From contig JBBIQS010000013.1 in NCBI GenBank assembly GCA_037442205.1, positions 1 to 64,000 on the forward strand: a stretch of 64,000 bases of DNA, given 5' to 3'. Within the stretch, counting starts at the first letter, position 1. Each line of letters begins with the position of its first letter. Position numbers and translations under genes: made by a program. Shown here piece by piece: positions 18,299 to 27,297 of this stretch. This DNA comes from JBBIQS01 sp037442205 (GTDB lineage Bacteria; Myxococcota; Myxococcia; Myxococcales; UBA5297). A model generated the notes under the pieces. The model was not told where the DNA came from. It ran no database searches and saw only the letters and a list, made by a program, of their open reading frames with translations.

Positions 18299-19624
18299 TT
18301 AAGCCGCCCAGCTCTCGTCGGCGCCCTGGCCCCAGGGGTGCGGGTACGGGCACTTCTTGAGCTTGATGTGCTGCTCGAACTCCTCGGGGAACTTCATGAG
18401 GAAGCTCTGCACCGGCATCGCGCCGGCGTCGCCCAGCGGGCAGATGGTGTTGCCCAGGCCGCCCGGCGGGAACGGGCAGATCGCGTTGACCACGCTCTTG
18501 AGCATGGGCAGGTCGCTCTCCTCGCCGCGCCCTTCCTCGATCTTGCGCAGCAGGCGCGCCATCCACGGCATGCCTTCGCGGCAGGGAGTGCACTGGCCGC
18601 AGCTCTCCTCGGCGTAGAAGCGGGTCAGCCGCCACAGCGCTCGAACCAGGCAGGTGGTCTCGTCCATGACGATCACGCCGCCCGAGCCGGCCATCGAGTT
18701 GGCCTTCTTCAGCGCCTCGAACTCGGCGCAGGTGTCGAGCTCGGCCGGGGTCAGCGGCGGGCAGGAGGAGCCGCCGGGAATCACTGCCTTGACCTTGCGC
18801 CCGCCGCGCATCCCGCCGCAGATGTCGTCGATGATCTCGCGGAAGGTGGTGTTCATCGAGATCTCGTAGACCCCGGGCTTGTTGACGTGCCCGGAGACCG
18901 AGATCAGCCTGGTCCCGCCGCTCTTGTCGGTGCCCAGCTTGCCCCAGGCCTCGCCGCCCATCTCGATGATGCGGGTGACCGAGGCCATGGTCTCGACGTT
19001 GTTGACGATGGTCGGCGAGCCGAACAGGCCCACCACCGCCGGGAACGGTGGCTTGAGGCGCGGCCAGCCCTTCTTGCCCTCCAGCGACTCGATGAGGGCG
19101 GTCTCCTCGCCGCAGATGTAGGCCCCGGCGCCGCGGTGAACCACCAGCTCCAGGTCGAAGTCCTTGCCCAGGATCTTCTTGCCCAGGTAGCCCTTGGCGT
19201 AGGCCTCGGCGATGGCCTTCTCCATCATCTGCGCCTGGGCCTCGAACTCGCCGCGGATATAGAAGTAGGCGCTGTGGCAGTTGATGGCCCAGCAGGTGAT
19301 GATGATCCCCTCGACCACCGCGTGCGGATCGTTCTCGATGATCGCCCGGTCCTTGAAGGTCCCCGGCTCCGACTCGTCGGCGTTGATGCACAGGTAGCGG
19401 GGCTTGGGGTTGTCCTTGGGCAGGAAGGTCCACTTCATGCCGGTGGGGAAGCCGGCGCCGCCGCGGCCGCGCAGGTTGGACTTCTTGACCTCGTCGATCA
19501 CCGCCGCCGGGGCCATCTCCAGCGCCTTCTTGAGCGCCTGGTAGCCGCCGTTCTTCTCGTAGGCCGCGAGCGAGCGGGAGTCGGGGGTTCCCCAGTTCTT
19601 GGTGAGGACTTTGGCGAGAGGCAT
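18299..19624 (-). CDS. nuoF: NADH-quinone oxidoreductase subunit F (NADH/FMN-binding)
   Basis: 441 residues, the family length. The ATG at 19624 opens MPLAKVLTKNWG. Visible motifs are the NADH/FMN-binding GRGGAGFPTGMKW (about 46-58), ICGEETALIESLEGK, and the 4Fe-4S binding ESCGQCTPCREG. It accepts electrons from NADH in the peripheral arm of complex I and works with NuoE. It lies 47 bases after nuoE. Confidence 0.97.
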   Translation of the reverse strand: MPLAKVLTKNWGTPDSRSLAAYEKNGGYQALKKALEMAPAAVIDEVKKSNLRGRGGAGFPTGMKWTFLPKDNPKPRYLCINADESEPGTFKDRAIIENDPHAVVEGIIITCWAINCHSAYFYIRGEFEAQAQMMEKAIAEAYAKGYLGKKILGKDFDLELVVHRGAGAYICGEETALIESLEGKKGWPRLKPPFPAVVGLFGSPTIVNNVETMASVTRIIEMGGEAWGKLGTDKSGGTRLISVSGHVNKPGVYEISMNTTFREIIDDICGGMRGGRKVKAVIPGGSSCPPLTPAELDTCAEFEALKKANSMAGSGGVIVMDETTCLVRALWRLTRFYAEESCGQCTPCREGMPWMARLLRKIEEGRGEESDLPMLKSVVNAICPFPPGGLGNTICPLGDAGAMPVQSFLMKFPEEFEQHIKLKKCPYPHPWGQGADESWAA

Positions 19625-19671
19625 AGGGGTCAGCCGGCTTGAGGGCCGGCCCTCCGGACGTGCGAACCGGG

Positions 19672-20163
19672 CTAGCTCAGCTTGGCGAGCAGCTCGTCCA
19701 GCTTCTGCGGGGTGAGGTTCTCGAGGTACTTGTCGTTGACCGCCAGCATCGGGCCGGTGCCGCAGCTGGCCAGGCACTCGGTTTCACGCAGGGTGATGCG
19801 CTTGTCACTGGTGGTCTGGCCGGCCTTGATCCCCAGCTTCTTCTCCAGGTAGCCGAGCACGTTCTCGGCCCCGCACAGCGAGCAGCCGATGTTGGTGCAG
19901 ACCTCGATCAGGTGCCGGCCGTGGGGCTCGGTGTGGAACTGGTAGTAGAAGGTGGCCACCTCGCGGGCCCGGGCCGGCGGCTGGCCCAGCTTCTTGGCCA
20001 CCAGGTCCATCGCCTGCTCGGAAATGTGGCCCTGCAGCTCCTGGCACAGCCGCAGCAGCGGCAGCATCGCCGCGCCTTTGTGGTCGGCCGGGTAGCGCGA
20101 GAGGAGCTTGGGGAACTCGGCGTCGAAGCGCGCCTGCTGCTCCGGGGTGAAGGGGCTCTCCAT
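19672..20163 (-). CDS. nuoE: NADH-quinone oxidoreductase subunit E (2Fe-2S)
   Basis: 163 residues starting at an ATG with AGGA upstream. The thioredoxin-like 2Fe-2S fold is shown by CTNIGCSLCG and ETECLASCG, giving the four cluster Cys. It pairs with NuoF in the NADH dehydrogenase module. It is the first gene of the minus-strand nuo run; a 169-bp region separates it from the divergent PilZ-receiver gene, so a promoter for nuo probably lies between 20164 and 20332. Confidence 0.95.
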   Translation of the reverse strand: MESPFTPEQQARFDAEFPKLLSRYPADHKGAAMLPLLRLCQELQGHISEQAMDLVAKKLGQPPARAREVATFYYQFHTEPHGRHLIEVCTNIGCSLCGAENVLGYLEKKLGIKAGQTTSDKRITLRETECLASCGTGPMLAVNDKYLENLTPQKLDELLAKLS

Positions 20164-20332
20164 GGAGGGTCCTTTGGGCCGCTGGCGAATCGATGCCCGG
20201 GTGCGGCAAGCCAGCGCAAATCCTGAAAAAGTTGGCGCTGACACCGTCGCCGGGGGGTGTCAAGGCGGGCGTACCGTAGGGGGCGGCCCAAACGTTGTCA
20301 AGCAACACATTTCCCCCGTAACATCGGCAATC

Positions 20333-21067
20333 ATGGGCTTTTCCGGAGAAGAGCTTCGTCAGCACCCCCGGGTCCCGCTTTTGCTGCAGGTCGAGTATCC
20401 CGACCGCGAAGGCTTCCTGGCCGATTCGACCGAGAACCTGTCGGCGGCCGGGGCCTTCGTGCGCACCGAGCGGGCCTTCCAGATCGGCGAGCGGGTTCCC
20501 CTCAAGCTGTCGTTCCCCGGGCTGCTGGAGGGGATCGAGGTGCTGGGCGAGGTGGTCTGGATCCGCGAGGCCAAGGAGGGCCAGCCGCGAGGAGTCGGTT
20601 TCCGGATCCCCTCCGACCGGCCCGACGACCTGGTGAAGCTCTCCGAGGTGCTCAAGGCCACCGGGCACGTCAAGGAGGCGCGGCAGAGCTACCGGATCCT
20701 GCTGGTCGAGGACAACCCGCACCTGATGGAGCTGTACGAGTACGTGATGCGCAAGCTGGCCAAGAGCGACCAGCTGCAGATCGAGGTGGCGGTGGCCAAG
20801 GACGGCCACGACGCCTTCCAGCAGCTGACTGCCGGCTCCTTCGATCTGATCGTCACCGACCTGTTCATGCCGGTGCTGGACGGGTTCGCGCTGCTGCAGA
20901 AGATCCGGGCCGATCCCAAGCTCAAGGACCTGCCGGTGGTGGCGATCAGCGCCGGGGGCAGCGACGCCCAGGAGCAGGCGCGCCGCGCCGGGGCCAGCAT
21001 CTACCTGCGCAAGCCGGTGCGCTTCGTCGAGGTCGTCGAGACCATCAAGGCGCTGCTCAAGCTCTGA
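20333..21067 (+). CDS. PilZ domain - response-regulator receiver fusion protein
   Basis: 244 residues from the ATG at 20333. Residues about 8-110 form a PilZ domain (RQHPRVPLLLQVEY, then a D/NxSxxG-like TENLSAAGAFV), the cyclic-di-GMP-binding fold. Residues about 122-244 form a receiver domain: YRILLVEDNPHLMELY, the phosphoacceptor Asp in LIVTDLFMPVLDGF, VAISAGG and the switch Lys in YLRKPV. There is no output domain beyond PilZ. It may link a histidine-kinase signal to cyclic-di-GMP. It is divergent from nuoE. Confidence 0.85.
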   Translation: MGFSGEELRQHPRVPLLLQVEYPDREGFLADSTENLSAAGAFVRTERAFQIGERVPLKLSFPGLLEGIEVLGEVVWIREAKEGQPRGVGFRIPSDRPDDLVKLSEVLKATGHVKEARQSYRILLVEDNPHLMELYEYVMRKLAKSDQLQIEVAVAKDGHDAFQQLTAGSFDLIVTDLFMPVLDGFALLQKIRADPKLKDLPVVAISAGGSDAQEQARRAGASIYLRKPVRFVEVVETIKALLKL

Positions 21068-21096
21068 GCCAGGCCGGCCTTATATTGGTGGGTGTC

Positions 21097-21693
21097 ATGG
21101 GCTCCGCTCTAGAGACCTACTCGCGCGCAGTGCTCGTCAGTCCGTCGGCCGAGCGCCTGGCCCGCTTGCGCCAGCACGACGGAGACCGGTTCGACGAGGT
21201 GTGGGAGGGGGTGCTGCATATGGTTCCACCTCCGTCGGGCTGGCATCAGCGCTTTGGCTATGACCTGGGGGCGCTCCTGCGCCCGCATGCTTCGTCGAGA
21301 GGACTGGTGGGGCTGAATGAGGCCGGCCTCTACCGCCCCGGCTCGCCAGGCTACTCGGACTACCGCCAGCCGGACATCATGTTCGCCAGCCCCGAGCACT
21401 GTTCCGACCGAGGCGTCGAAGGCCGGGCAGCCCTGGTCATCGAGCTGCTCTCTCCGGGCGACGAGTCCCGAGAGAAGCTGCCGTTCTACGAGGCGGTCGG
21501 CGTCGGCGAGGTCTGGCTCATCGATCCCGTCTCCCGCCAGGTCGAGGTCTACACCCGCCGCGGCGAGAAGTTCTTCGCCGTGGCCCCCGACGAGCGCGGG
21601 GCGGTTCGCTCGACGGTCCTCGACCTTTCGATGACGCCTGTCGCCGGCCCCAAGCTGGCCCTCAAGTGGTCGGGCGGCGGCAACGAGATCTGA
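21097..21693 (+). CDS. Uma2-family (DUF820) putative restriction-like endonuclease
   Basis: 198 residues from the ATG at 21097. It shows the DUF820/Uma2 PD-(D/E)xK core: RQPDIMFAS, then VIELLSPGDESREKLPFYEAVGVGEVWLIDP. The Asp, Glu and Lys expected for metal-dependent cleavage are present. These genes are abundant in cyanobacteria and myxobacteria and their substrates are unknown; several look mobile. It lies 29 bases after the PilZ-receiver gene on the same strand. A GC-rich hairpin follows about 100 bases downstream, without a T-tract. Confidence 0.85.
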   Translation: MGSALETYSRAVLVSPSAERLARLRQHDGDRFDEVWEGVLHMVPPPSGWHQRFGYDLGALLRPHASSRGLVGLNEAGLYRPGSPGYSDYRQPDIMFASPEHCSDRGVEGRAALVIELLSPGDESREKLPFYEAVGVGEVWLIDPVSRQVEVYTRRGEKFFAVAPDERGAVRSTVLDLSMTPVAGPKLALKWSGGGNEI

Positions 21694-21912
21694 CGTTGCA
21701 GGCCGTGGAGTCCTGCCTTGCTGACGTCGAACTCGTCAGCGGCGAACCGCCGGATCCCTCGAATCCCTGCCTCGGAAATCTGCGAGGGAGGCCGGTGCCT
21801 CGGGGCGCCGGCTGCACGACAATCCGACCTGATTTCATGCGGTTGAGATGTCTCGGGCCGCCCGGCACATCGATTGCTCAATAGCCGGCCAGACCATCGA
21901 CCCGAGGCAATC

Positions 21913-23757
21913 ATGAATCAGTCGCTCCGACTCTCCTTGAAGATGCTGGGCCTGGCCGGCCTGCTGCTGACGGCCGGCGCGTTCGGCCCTGGCGGCTGCG
22001 GCCTGCAGACGACGCCCTGCCCGGCAGTGGCCTGCGCCGACCGCTGCGCCCACGGCTTCGCCCAGGACCAGAACGGATGTGAGACCTGCGCCTGCAACGA
22101 GGTCCGCTGTCAGCTCGACGCCGACTGCGCCGCGGATGAGACCTGCTCCGCCGGAATCTGCGCTCCGGTCAAGCAGGGCTGCGAGGGGCTCGACTACCGC
22201 GCCTGCGTCGCCCGCGCCGACTGCCAGGGGTTCTACGGCGGCGACTGCAACAACAGCGGCGCGCCCTGCACCATCTACCCCGGGCCCGAGACCTTCATCC
22301 GCTGCGAGGCCCGCGGCCCGGTCTGCGAGTTCGGCAAGGACTGGACCTGCAACGACCTGCCGTGGATGAACGCCATCGCCGGCAAGTGCCTGGCCGACGG
22401 CAGCTGCCAGTGCCCCTCGCCCTACGCGCTCAACCCGATGACCGGCAAGTGCGGCATCCAGGTCTGCCCGGCCCTCGCCTGCCGGATGGACTGCCCCAAC
22501 GGCCTCAAGCAGGACGCCAACGGCTGCGACATCTGCGAGTGTGCCAGCGATCCCTGCAACGCCGCCTGCGTCGCCGGCGACAAGTGCCTGGCCGGCCAGT
22601 GCGTGCCCGCCGATGCCTGCATGTCCGATGGCGATTGCTCCCTCGGCCAGACCTGCGCCTACGCCACTGCCAGCGTCGACGGCGGCTCCGCCGGCGGTTC
22701 CTCGGGCAGCGGATCGTCGGGCGGCGGGTCCGCTGACGCCGGCTCCGCGGGTAGCGGCTCGGCAGACGGCGGCGCGGGCTGCATGCCGCTGTACGGCACC
22801 TGCGTCGCCCGCCAGAGCGGCTGCGCCTCCGACGCCGACTGCGCCCTCGACGAGTACTGCGCCGGGCCGAGCTGCCCTCCAGGAATGGCCTGCGCCCAGG
22901 TGCAGACCTGCGCCAAGCTCCCCTCCTGCGTCGACGACAGCTCCTGCCCCACCGGCAGCCGCTGCCAGCTCACCAACTGCGGCCCCAACACCAACTGCGC
23001 CGGCGGCAACCAGTGCCTGCGCGAGATCTGCGGCCAGGACAGCGACTGCCGCGCCGGCGAGACCTGCTCGATCCTCGCTCCCATCTGCCCGCCGGGGGCC
23101 AAGTGCCCCCAGCCGGCCGGCCAGTGCGTGGCGGCCCCCCAGCAGACCTGCGTCAGCGACGCCCAGTGCCCCGCCGGCCAGATCTGCTCCATTCCCGCCC
23201 CGATCTGCCCTCCGGGAACTCCCTGCCCCAAGCCATTGGGCGTCTGCGAGCTGCCGCCGCCTCCTCCGCCTCCGGCCACCTGCACCTCCGACGCCGACTG
23301 CGCCGCCGGCCAGGCCTGCAAGCCCGACCCGACCGATCCCTGCAACACCGACCCCACCGTCCAGTGCTTCGCCCCGGGGCGGAGGACCTGCCAGCCGGTG
23401 GTCGAGTGCACCTCCAACGCCGACTGCGCCGGCGGTGAGGTCTGCCTCCCGGACCCGAGCGACGTCTGCAATAGCCCCGCCGCCGACTGCTTCCGCGTCG
23501 GCCGCACCACCTGCCAGACCGCGGTGCGCTGCATGTTCGACCGGGAGTGCGCCGGCAAGGGCGCCTTCGGCCTGGACCTGGTGTGCCGCGCCCAGAGCCA
23601 CCTGTGCCCCGACCCCACCGTCGTCGGCTGCATGCCCGGCTGCCAGCGCCCGTGCGTCATGCTCCCCGAGGCGGCCTGCCTGGAGCGCGTCGATTGCCAC
23701 GCGGTCTACGCCCAGGTCTCCGGCACCTCGACCATGGCCTTCAGCCAGTGCCAGTAG
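21913..23757 (+). CDS. Large cysteine-rich lipoprotein with antistasin-like and Dickkopf-like repeats
   Basis: 614 residues from the ATG at 21913. A signal peptide (KMLGLAGLLLTAGAFGPGGC) suggests a lipoprotein. Two antistasin-like modules are visible (CAHGFAQDQNGCETCAC and CPNGLKQDANGCDICEC). They are followed by about eight copies of a module like SDADCAAGQACKPDP, and by a Gly/Ser-rich spacer with GGSAGGSSGSG. Such arrays are typical of myxobacterial surface or extracellular proteins that bind proteins or proteases. A near-perfect intrinsic terminator follows the stop codon. Confidence 0.8.
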   Translation: MNQSLRLSLKMLGLAGLLLTAGAFGPGGCGLQTTPCPAVACADRCAHGFAQDQNGCETCACNEVRCQLDADCAADETCSAGICAPVKQGCEGLDYRACVARADCQGFYGGDCNNSGAPCTIYPGPETFIRCEARGPVCEFGKDWTCNDLPWMNAIAGKCLADGSCQCPSPYALNPMTGKCGIQVCPALACRMDCPNGLKQDANGCDICECASDPCNAACVAGDKCLAGQCVPADACMSDGDCSLGQTCAYATASVDGGSAGGSSGSGSSGGGSADAGSAGSGSADGGAGCMPLYGTCVARQSGCASDADCALDEYCAGPSCPPGMACAQVQTCAKLPSCVDDSSCPTGSRCQLTNCGPNTNCAGGNQCLREICGQDSDCRAGETCSILAPICPPGAKCPQPAGQCVAAPQQTCVSDAQCPAGQICSIPAPICPPGTPCPKPLGVCELPPPPPPPATCTSDADCAAGQACKPDPTDPCNTDPTVQCFAPGRRTCQPVVECTSNADCAGGEVCLPDPSDVCNSPAADCFRVGRTTCQTAVRCMFDRECAGKGAFGLDLVCRAQSHLCPDPTVVGCMPGCQRPCVMLPEAACLERVDCHAVYAQVSGTSTMAFSQCQ

Positions 23758-23781
23758 CTGCCTGAGATCTCTCGGAGAACG

Positions 23782-23818
23782 GCCGGCGCCTCGCATCCCG
23801 GGGCGCCGGCTTTCTCTT
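23782..23818 (+). terminator. Intrinsic terminator after the Cys-rich lipoprotein gene
   Basis: GCCGGCGCC (23782-23790) pairs perfectly with GGCGCCGGC (23802-23810) around an 11-base loop and is followed immediately by TTTCTCTT. It lies 25 bases past the stop of the upstream gene. Confidence 0.8.
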
Positions 23819-23827
23819 GGGTCGGCG

Positions 23828-24532
23828 CTACTTGGCGCCGCGGTTGAACGAGAGCTTGCAGCTGACTTCGAGCGTCAGCTCGACCTCCTCCATCGCCGCC
23901 GTGCGCTGGGCCACGCGCCCAGGGACGTCGCACCCCGAGAGCTGGGCGCCCTGGCCGGAGGCGGCCTCGACCAGCTCCTTGGCGCGGGCGTTCCACAGCT
24001 TGAGCAGCGTCGCCCGATGCACCTCCGGATCCTTCACCCGGCTCTCCACCTGGCCGAAGGTCATCAGGTAGCCGGGCTTGAAGTCGCGGGTGGAGGACTC
24101 CAGCTCGCGGGAAAGATTCTCGAGCGCGGCGACGATCCGGGCGCGGGCGAAGAAGTCTCCGGCCGGCAGCGCCACCTCCAGCTCGCCCTCGAGCGCGTAC
24201 TGGACCGGGGTCGACGACTTGAAGGACTTCTCGCGGTCGGACTGGGTGCCGAGGTTGCGCAGCCTGAGGGTCGCGCCGGGTCCAGCGGCGGCCTTGGCCC
24301 GCTTGAGCAGCTCGTCGCTGGCGGCCTTGACCGAATAGAGCGCCCGATCGAGCTCGGGGTTGATGACCTTGACGCTGAACGAGAGCCTGGCGAGCTCGGC
24401 GGGGACCACCAGCTCGGCTTGCGCCGGCGGGCGCTGCTCCGGCTCGGCGCGCTCGTAGGACTCGGACCAGGAGGCGAGCGCGGGAAGCGGGGCGAGAACC
24501 AGGGCGACGGAGAGAGAGCGGGCGAGGGACAT
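23828..24532 (-). CDS. SIMPL (DUF541) domain exported protein
   Basis: 234 residues from an ATG at 24532. The signal peptide (LARSLSVALVLAPLPALA) is followed by the SIMPL fold: ELVVPAELARLSFSVKVINPELDRALYSVKAASDELL-type start, the paired YALEGELEVALP segment and RIVAALENLSREL. These periplasmic or outer-membrane proteins have no defined enzymatic activity. It ends near the terminator of the convergent Cys-rich gene. Confidence 0.7.
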   Translation of the reverse strand: MSLARSLSVALVLAPLPALASWSESYERAEPEQRPPAQAELVVPAELARLSFSVKVINPELDRALYSVKAASDELLKRAKAAAGPGATLRLRNLGTQSDREKSFKSSTPVQYALEGELEVALPAGDFFARARIVAALENLSRELESSTRDFKPGYLMTFGQVESRVKDPEVHRATLLKLWNARAKELVEAASGQGAQLSGCDVPGRVAQRTAAMEEVELTLEVSCKLSFNRGAK

Positions 24533-24598
24533 GCGAGGCCTCCGAGAGTTGGCAGGCATCCTACACGCCGCGCGGCTCGCCATTGCCTGGCGCGCTCA

Positions 24599-25969
24599 CT
24601 AGGCGTGGACCTTGCCGCGGGCGTTGCTGGCAAAGACGCCGCACAAGCACAGCCCGGCGAACAGGCCAAAGGCCGAGCGGACCACGCGCAGGAAGTCCTC
24701 GACCGGAACCTGGTTCATCGGCACGTAGCCGACCAGCACCGCGAACAGCAGCCCGCACAGCCCCAGCGACAGCATCTGCCCGACCCCGCGCATCGTCCCC
24801 AGGGTGGCCGAGGCGATTCCGAGCTGGCGCTTGTCCACCGAGCTCATCACCGCGTTGGTGTTCGGCGAGGAGAAGAGCGCGAAGGCGATGCCCAGCAGCG
24901 CCAGCGCGGCGACCAGGACCCACATCGGGGTCGAGACCCCGACGAAGGCCAGCACCAGCAAGCCCACCGAGGTCAGCGCCATGCCGGTGGAGGCCAGCCG
25001 GCGGGGCTCGATCCGCTCCGAGAGCCGGCCGGCGGGAACCGAGAGCAGCGCCATCAGCACCGGCTGGACGACCAGCACCAGCCCGGTCTCGCGCGGCTGC
25101 AGGCCTTTGACCCGCTGCAGGTAGAGCGAGAGCAGGAAGCCCACTCCGGCGGTGGCGCTGTAGTTCACCAGCGCCGCCAGGTTGGAGAAGAGGAAGACGC
25201 GATTGCCGGCGAAGAGGCGCACGTCGAACAGCGGGCTCTTGGCCCGCAGCTCCCAGGCGATGAAGCCGCCCAGCGCGGCAAAGCCCACCGCCAGCAGGAC
25301 GATCCCCTCGGGCTTGGGCAGCCGCGACAGGCCGACCATCAGGGCGCAGAGCGCGGCGCCGGACAGGAAGCTGCCGGGGAGGTCCAGCTTCCCCGCGGTC
25401 GGGGCCGCCTGGTCGCGCGGCAGGTAGATCGCCGCCACCACGCCGATGGTCAGCGCGATCCCCGCGGTGAGGAAGAAGATGCTGTGCCAGCCGAAGGACT
25501 GGGTGAGGAATCCGCCCAGCGCCGGGCCGACCGAGAGCCCGGTGTAAACCCCGGCGATGTTGACGCCCACCGCCCGGCCGCGCTTGGCGGGAGGCCAGGT
25601 GGAGATCAGCAGCGGCATCGACGCCGCCAGCGGCACCGCCCCGGCGGCGCCCTGCACCAACCTCAGCGCAAGCAGCAGCCCCTGGGAGTGGGCGACCGCC
25701 ACCGCGGCGGTGACGGCCGCGAAGGCCAGGTTGCCGAAGACGAAGAGACCGCGGAGGCTGCGCAGGTCGGCTAGGCGCCCCAGGGGCAGCAGCAGCGCCG
25801 CCGAGGCCAGCATGTAGCTGGTGTTCACCCAGCTCAGCAGCGGCGCGTCGATGCCCAGCTCCTGGGCGATCTGCGGCAGGGCCACGTTGGTGGCCGCCGA
25901 CATGAAGGGCACGAAGAACGAGGAGAGCGTCACGAAGGCCAGCACCAGGTTGGCCTGCCGCTCGTCCAT
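24599..25969 (-). CDS. MFS transporter, DHA2-type drug/H+ antiporter
   Basis: 456 residues with about 14 predicted membrane helices, the DHA2 layout. The ATG at 25969 opens MDERQANLVLAFVTLSSFF. Family motifs include LPLGRLADLRSLRG (motif A) and GVYTGLSVGPALGGF (motif C of exporters). It is divergent from an Rrf2 regulator gene 228 bases away, which suggests control by that regulator and a role in exporting toxic compounds. The substrate cannot be read from sequence. Confidence 0.85.
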   Translation of the reverse strand: MDERQANLVLAFVTLSSFFVPFMSAATNVALPQIAQELGIDAPLLSWVNTSYMLASAALLLPLGRLADLRSLRGLFVFGNLAFAAVTAAVAVAHSQGLLLALRLVQGAAGAVPLAASMPLLISTWPPAKRGRAVGVNIAGVYTGLSVGPALGGFLTQSFGWHSIFFLTAGIALTIGVVAAIYLPRDQAAPTAGKLDLPGSFLSGAALCALMVGLSRLPKPEGIVLLAVGFAALGGFIAWELRAKSPLFDVRLFAGNRVFLFSNLAALVNYSATAGVGFLLSLYLQRVKGLQPRETGLVLVVQPVLMALLSVPAGRLSERIEPRRLASTGMALTSVGLLVLAFVGVSTPMWVLVAALALLGIAFALFSSPNTNAVMSSVDKRQLGIASATLGTMRGVGQMLSLGLCGLLFAVLVGYVPMNQVPVEDFLRVVRSAFGLFAGLCLCGVFASNARGKVHA

Positions 25970-26196
25970 GGCCTGCGTCCCCGGCGGGATCGAAGGCGAG
26001 CCGGTCCCTCGCGGTGGGGTGGCGCTCGGGTCTGCGTTGGGCATCCAGGTTCCTCCGCTGCCCCTCGGCGCCGTTCGACCATCGCCGACGAGCAGGGTGC
26101 CGGCTGGCAAGCGATCTGGCCTCGACTCCGCCTCGCGCCGCTGCGCTTCCCGGGGGCGGATTCTGTATCATGCGTGGTTGCGATTGTGGAGGTGCC

Positions 26197-26658
26197 GTGA
26201 ACAGCAGGTTCACCATGGCCGCTCACGTGCTGGCGATGCTCGCTCACGCCGAGCGAGAGGGGCGTGGGCCGGTCACCTCCGAGCTGATGGCGGCGAGCAT
26301 CCGCACCAATCCGGTGGTGGTGCGTCGTCTGCTGGCGGAGCTCGCTCGGGCCGGCCTGGTGGTCTCGAAGCGAGGCGCGAGCGGCGGGGCAGCTCTGGCT
26401 AGGAGCGCCAAGAAGATCACCCTGCTCGACGTCTACGCGGCGGTGGAGGAGCGGTCGGCCCCGTTCGGCCGCCATCCGTCGGGACCGAACCCTCGGTGCC
26501 CAATCGGTCCCCACGTGGCGGCGTTCCTCGACGGGGTCTCCGGCCGGGCCCAGGCCGCTCTGGAGACGAGCCTGCGCGAGGTCACCCTGGCGCAGATGTT
26601 CGAGGACCTGCTGCGGCGAGTCGAGGGGCGCCGTTCCGGCAAGGCGGCCAGGGGATAG
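26197..26658 (+). CDS. Rrf2-family transcriptional regulator (no Fe-S cysteines)
   Basis: 153 residues from a GTG with GGAGG five bases upstream; longer readings lack a ribosome-binding site. The winged-helix text is typical of Rrf2 (MAAHVLAMLAHAE, SELMAASIRTNPVVVRRLLAELARAGLVVSKRGASGG, KKITLLDVYAAVE). The three clustered Cys of IscR/NsrR are absent; only one Cys is seen (NPRCPIG), as in YwnA-like redox-sensing members. It is divergent from an MFS exporter and is followed by a DoxX-like gene, a common electrophile or oxidant-stress arrangement. Confidence 0.85.
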   Translation: MNSRFTMAAHVLAMLAHAEREGRGPVTSELMAASIRTNPVVVRRLLAELARAGLVVSKRGASGGAALARSAKKITLLDVYAAVEERSAPFGRHPSGPNPRCPIGPHVAAFLDGVSGRAQAALETSLREVTLAQMFEDLLRRVEGRRSGKAARG

Positions 26659-26748
26659 GCGAACCGCGCCGTCTTCGCGTGCATCTAAATGTAACGGCAT
26701 CAGTTGCGAACGTGAATCCGCCGCGCGCCCTGCGCGCAGGAGAGAGTG

Positions 26749-27153
26749 ATGAAGGCGAAGATCGGATATTGGCTGGCGACGGGGCTGTTCTCTCTGATGA
26801 TGGCCGGCTCGGGCGGCGCCTATCTGGCGGGTTCGCCGCAGATGGTGGAGGCGTTTCACCACCTCGGGTACCCGGACTACTTCCGCGTGACGCTGGGGGT
26901 GGCCAAGGTGCTGGGGGTCCTGGCGCTGCTGGCGCCGCGGGTTCCCAGGACCGTCCGCGAGTGGGCCTACGCCGGCTTCGCGATCGTCGTGGTGATGGCG
27001 GCGATCTCGCACGCGGCCAGCGGCGATCCGGCGGGGAAGGTCGCCATGCCGCTGGTGGCCCTGGCGATCCTCGTCGCCTCGCGTGCCCTCCTGTCGGTCC
27101 GCGAGAAGCCGGGCGCGGCGGAAGGGGTGGCCAAGTCGCTGGCCAGCGCCTGA
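26749..27153 (+). CDS. DoxX-like family membrane protein
   Basis: 134 residues with four membrane helices; the ATG at 26749 is preceded by AGGAG, and a GTG codon lies immediately upstream of it. Family text includes GSGGAYLAGSPQMVEAFHHLGYPDYFRVTLGVAKVLG-type sequence around residues 20-55, as in DoxX-like/DUF4267-type proteins. It follows the Rrf2 gene by about 90 bases. DoxX-like proteins next to Rrf2 regulators are usually derepressed by oxidants or quinones; the biochemical role is unclear. Confidence 0.75.
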   Translation: MKAKIGYWLATGLFSLMMAGSGGAYLAGSPQMVEAFHHLGYPDYFRVTLGVAKVLGVLALLAPRVPRTVREWAYAGFAIVVVMAAISHAASGDPAGKVAMPLVALAILVASRALLSVREKPGAAEGVAKSLASA

Positions 27154-27297
27154 CGCGAGCTCAGCGCGGAGAAGTCTTCTCGGAGGGGCGCCCCTGGGGG
27201 GCAGCTCTCGTCCCGCCCGTATCTGGGCGAGGGCTTGGGTCGCCGGCCTGGGGGCATGCGCGTGCTCGCCGGGCGCTTGCCGGGTCTGCGTGCGACC

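Noticed and set aside
21791..21813. GCC-rich hairpin after the Uma2-type gene as an intrinsic terminator
   Set aside because: Good stem but no T-tract and about 100 bases from the stop codon.
21835..23796. 653-codon open frame opposite the Cys-rich gene
   Set aside because: Open only because of high G+C and third-position bias; the plus strand shows a signal peptide and clear repeat modules with a terminator.
22541..25774. 1077-codon open frame on the plus strand
   Set aside because: Pro/Ala/Arg/Ser-rich text crossing the terminator and the SIMPL and MFS genes on the other strand; a G+C shadow.
26691..26707. Imperfect inverted repeat GTAAC-N7-GTTGC upstream of the DoxX gene as an Rrf2 operator
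   Set aside because: Only 4 of 5 positions match and such short repeats are frequent by chance.
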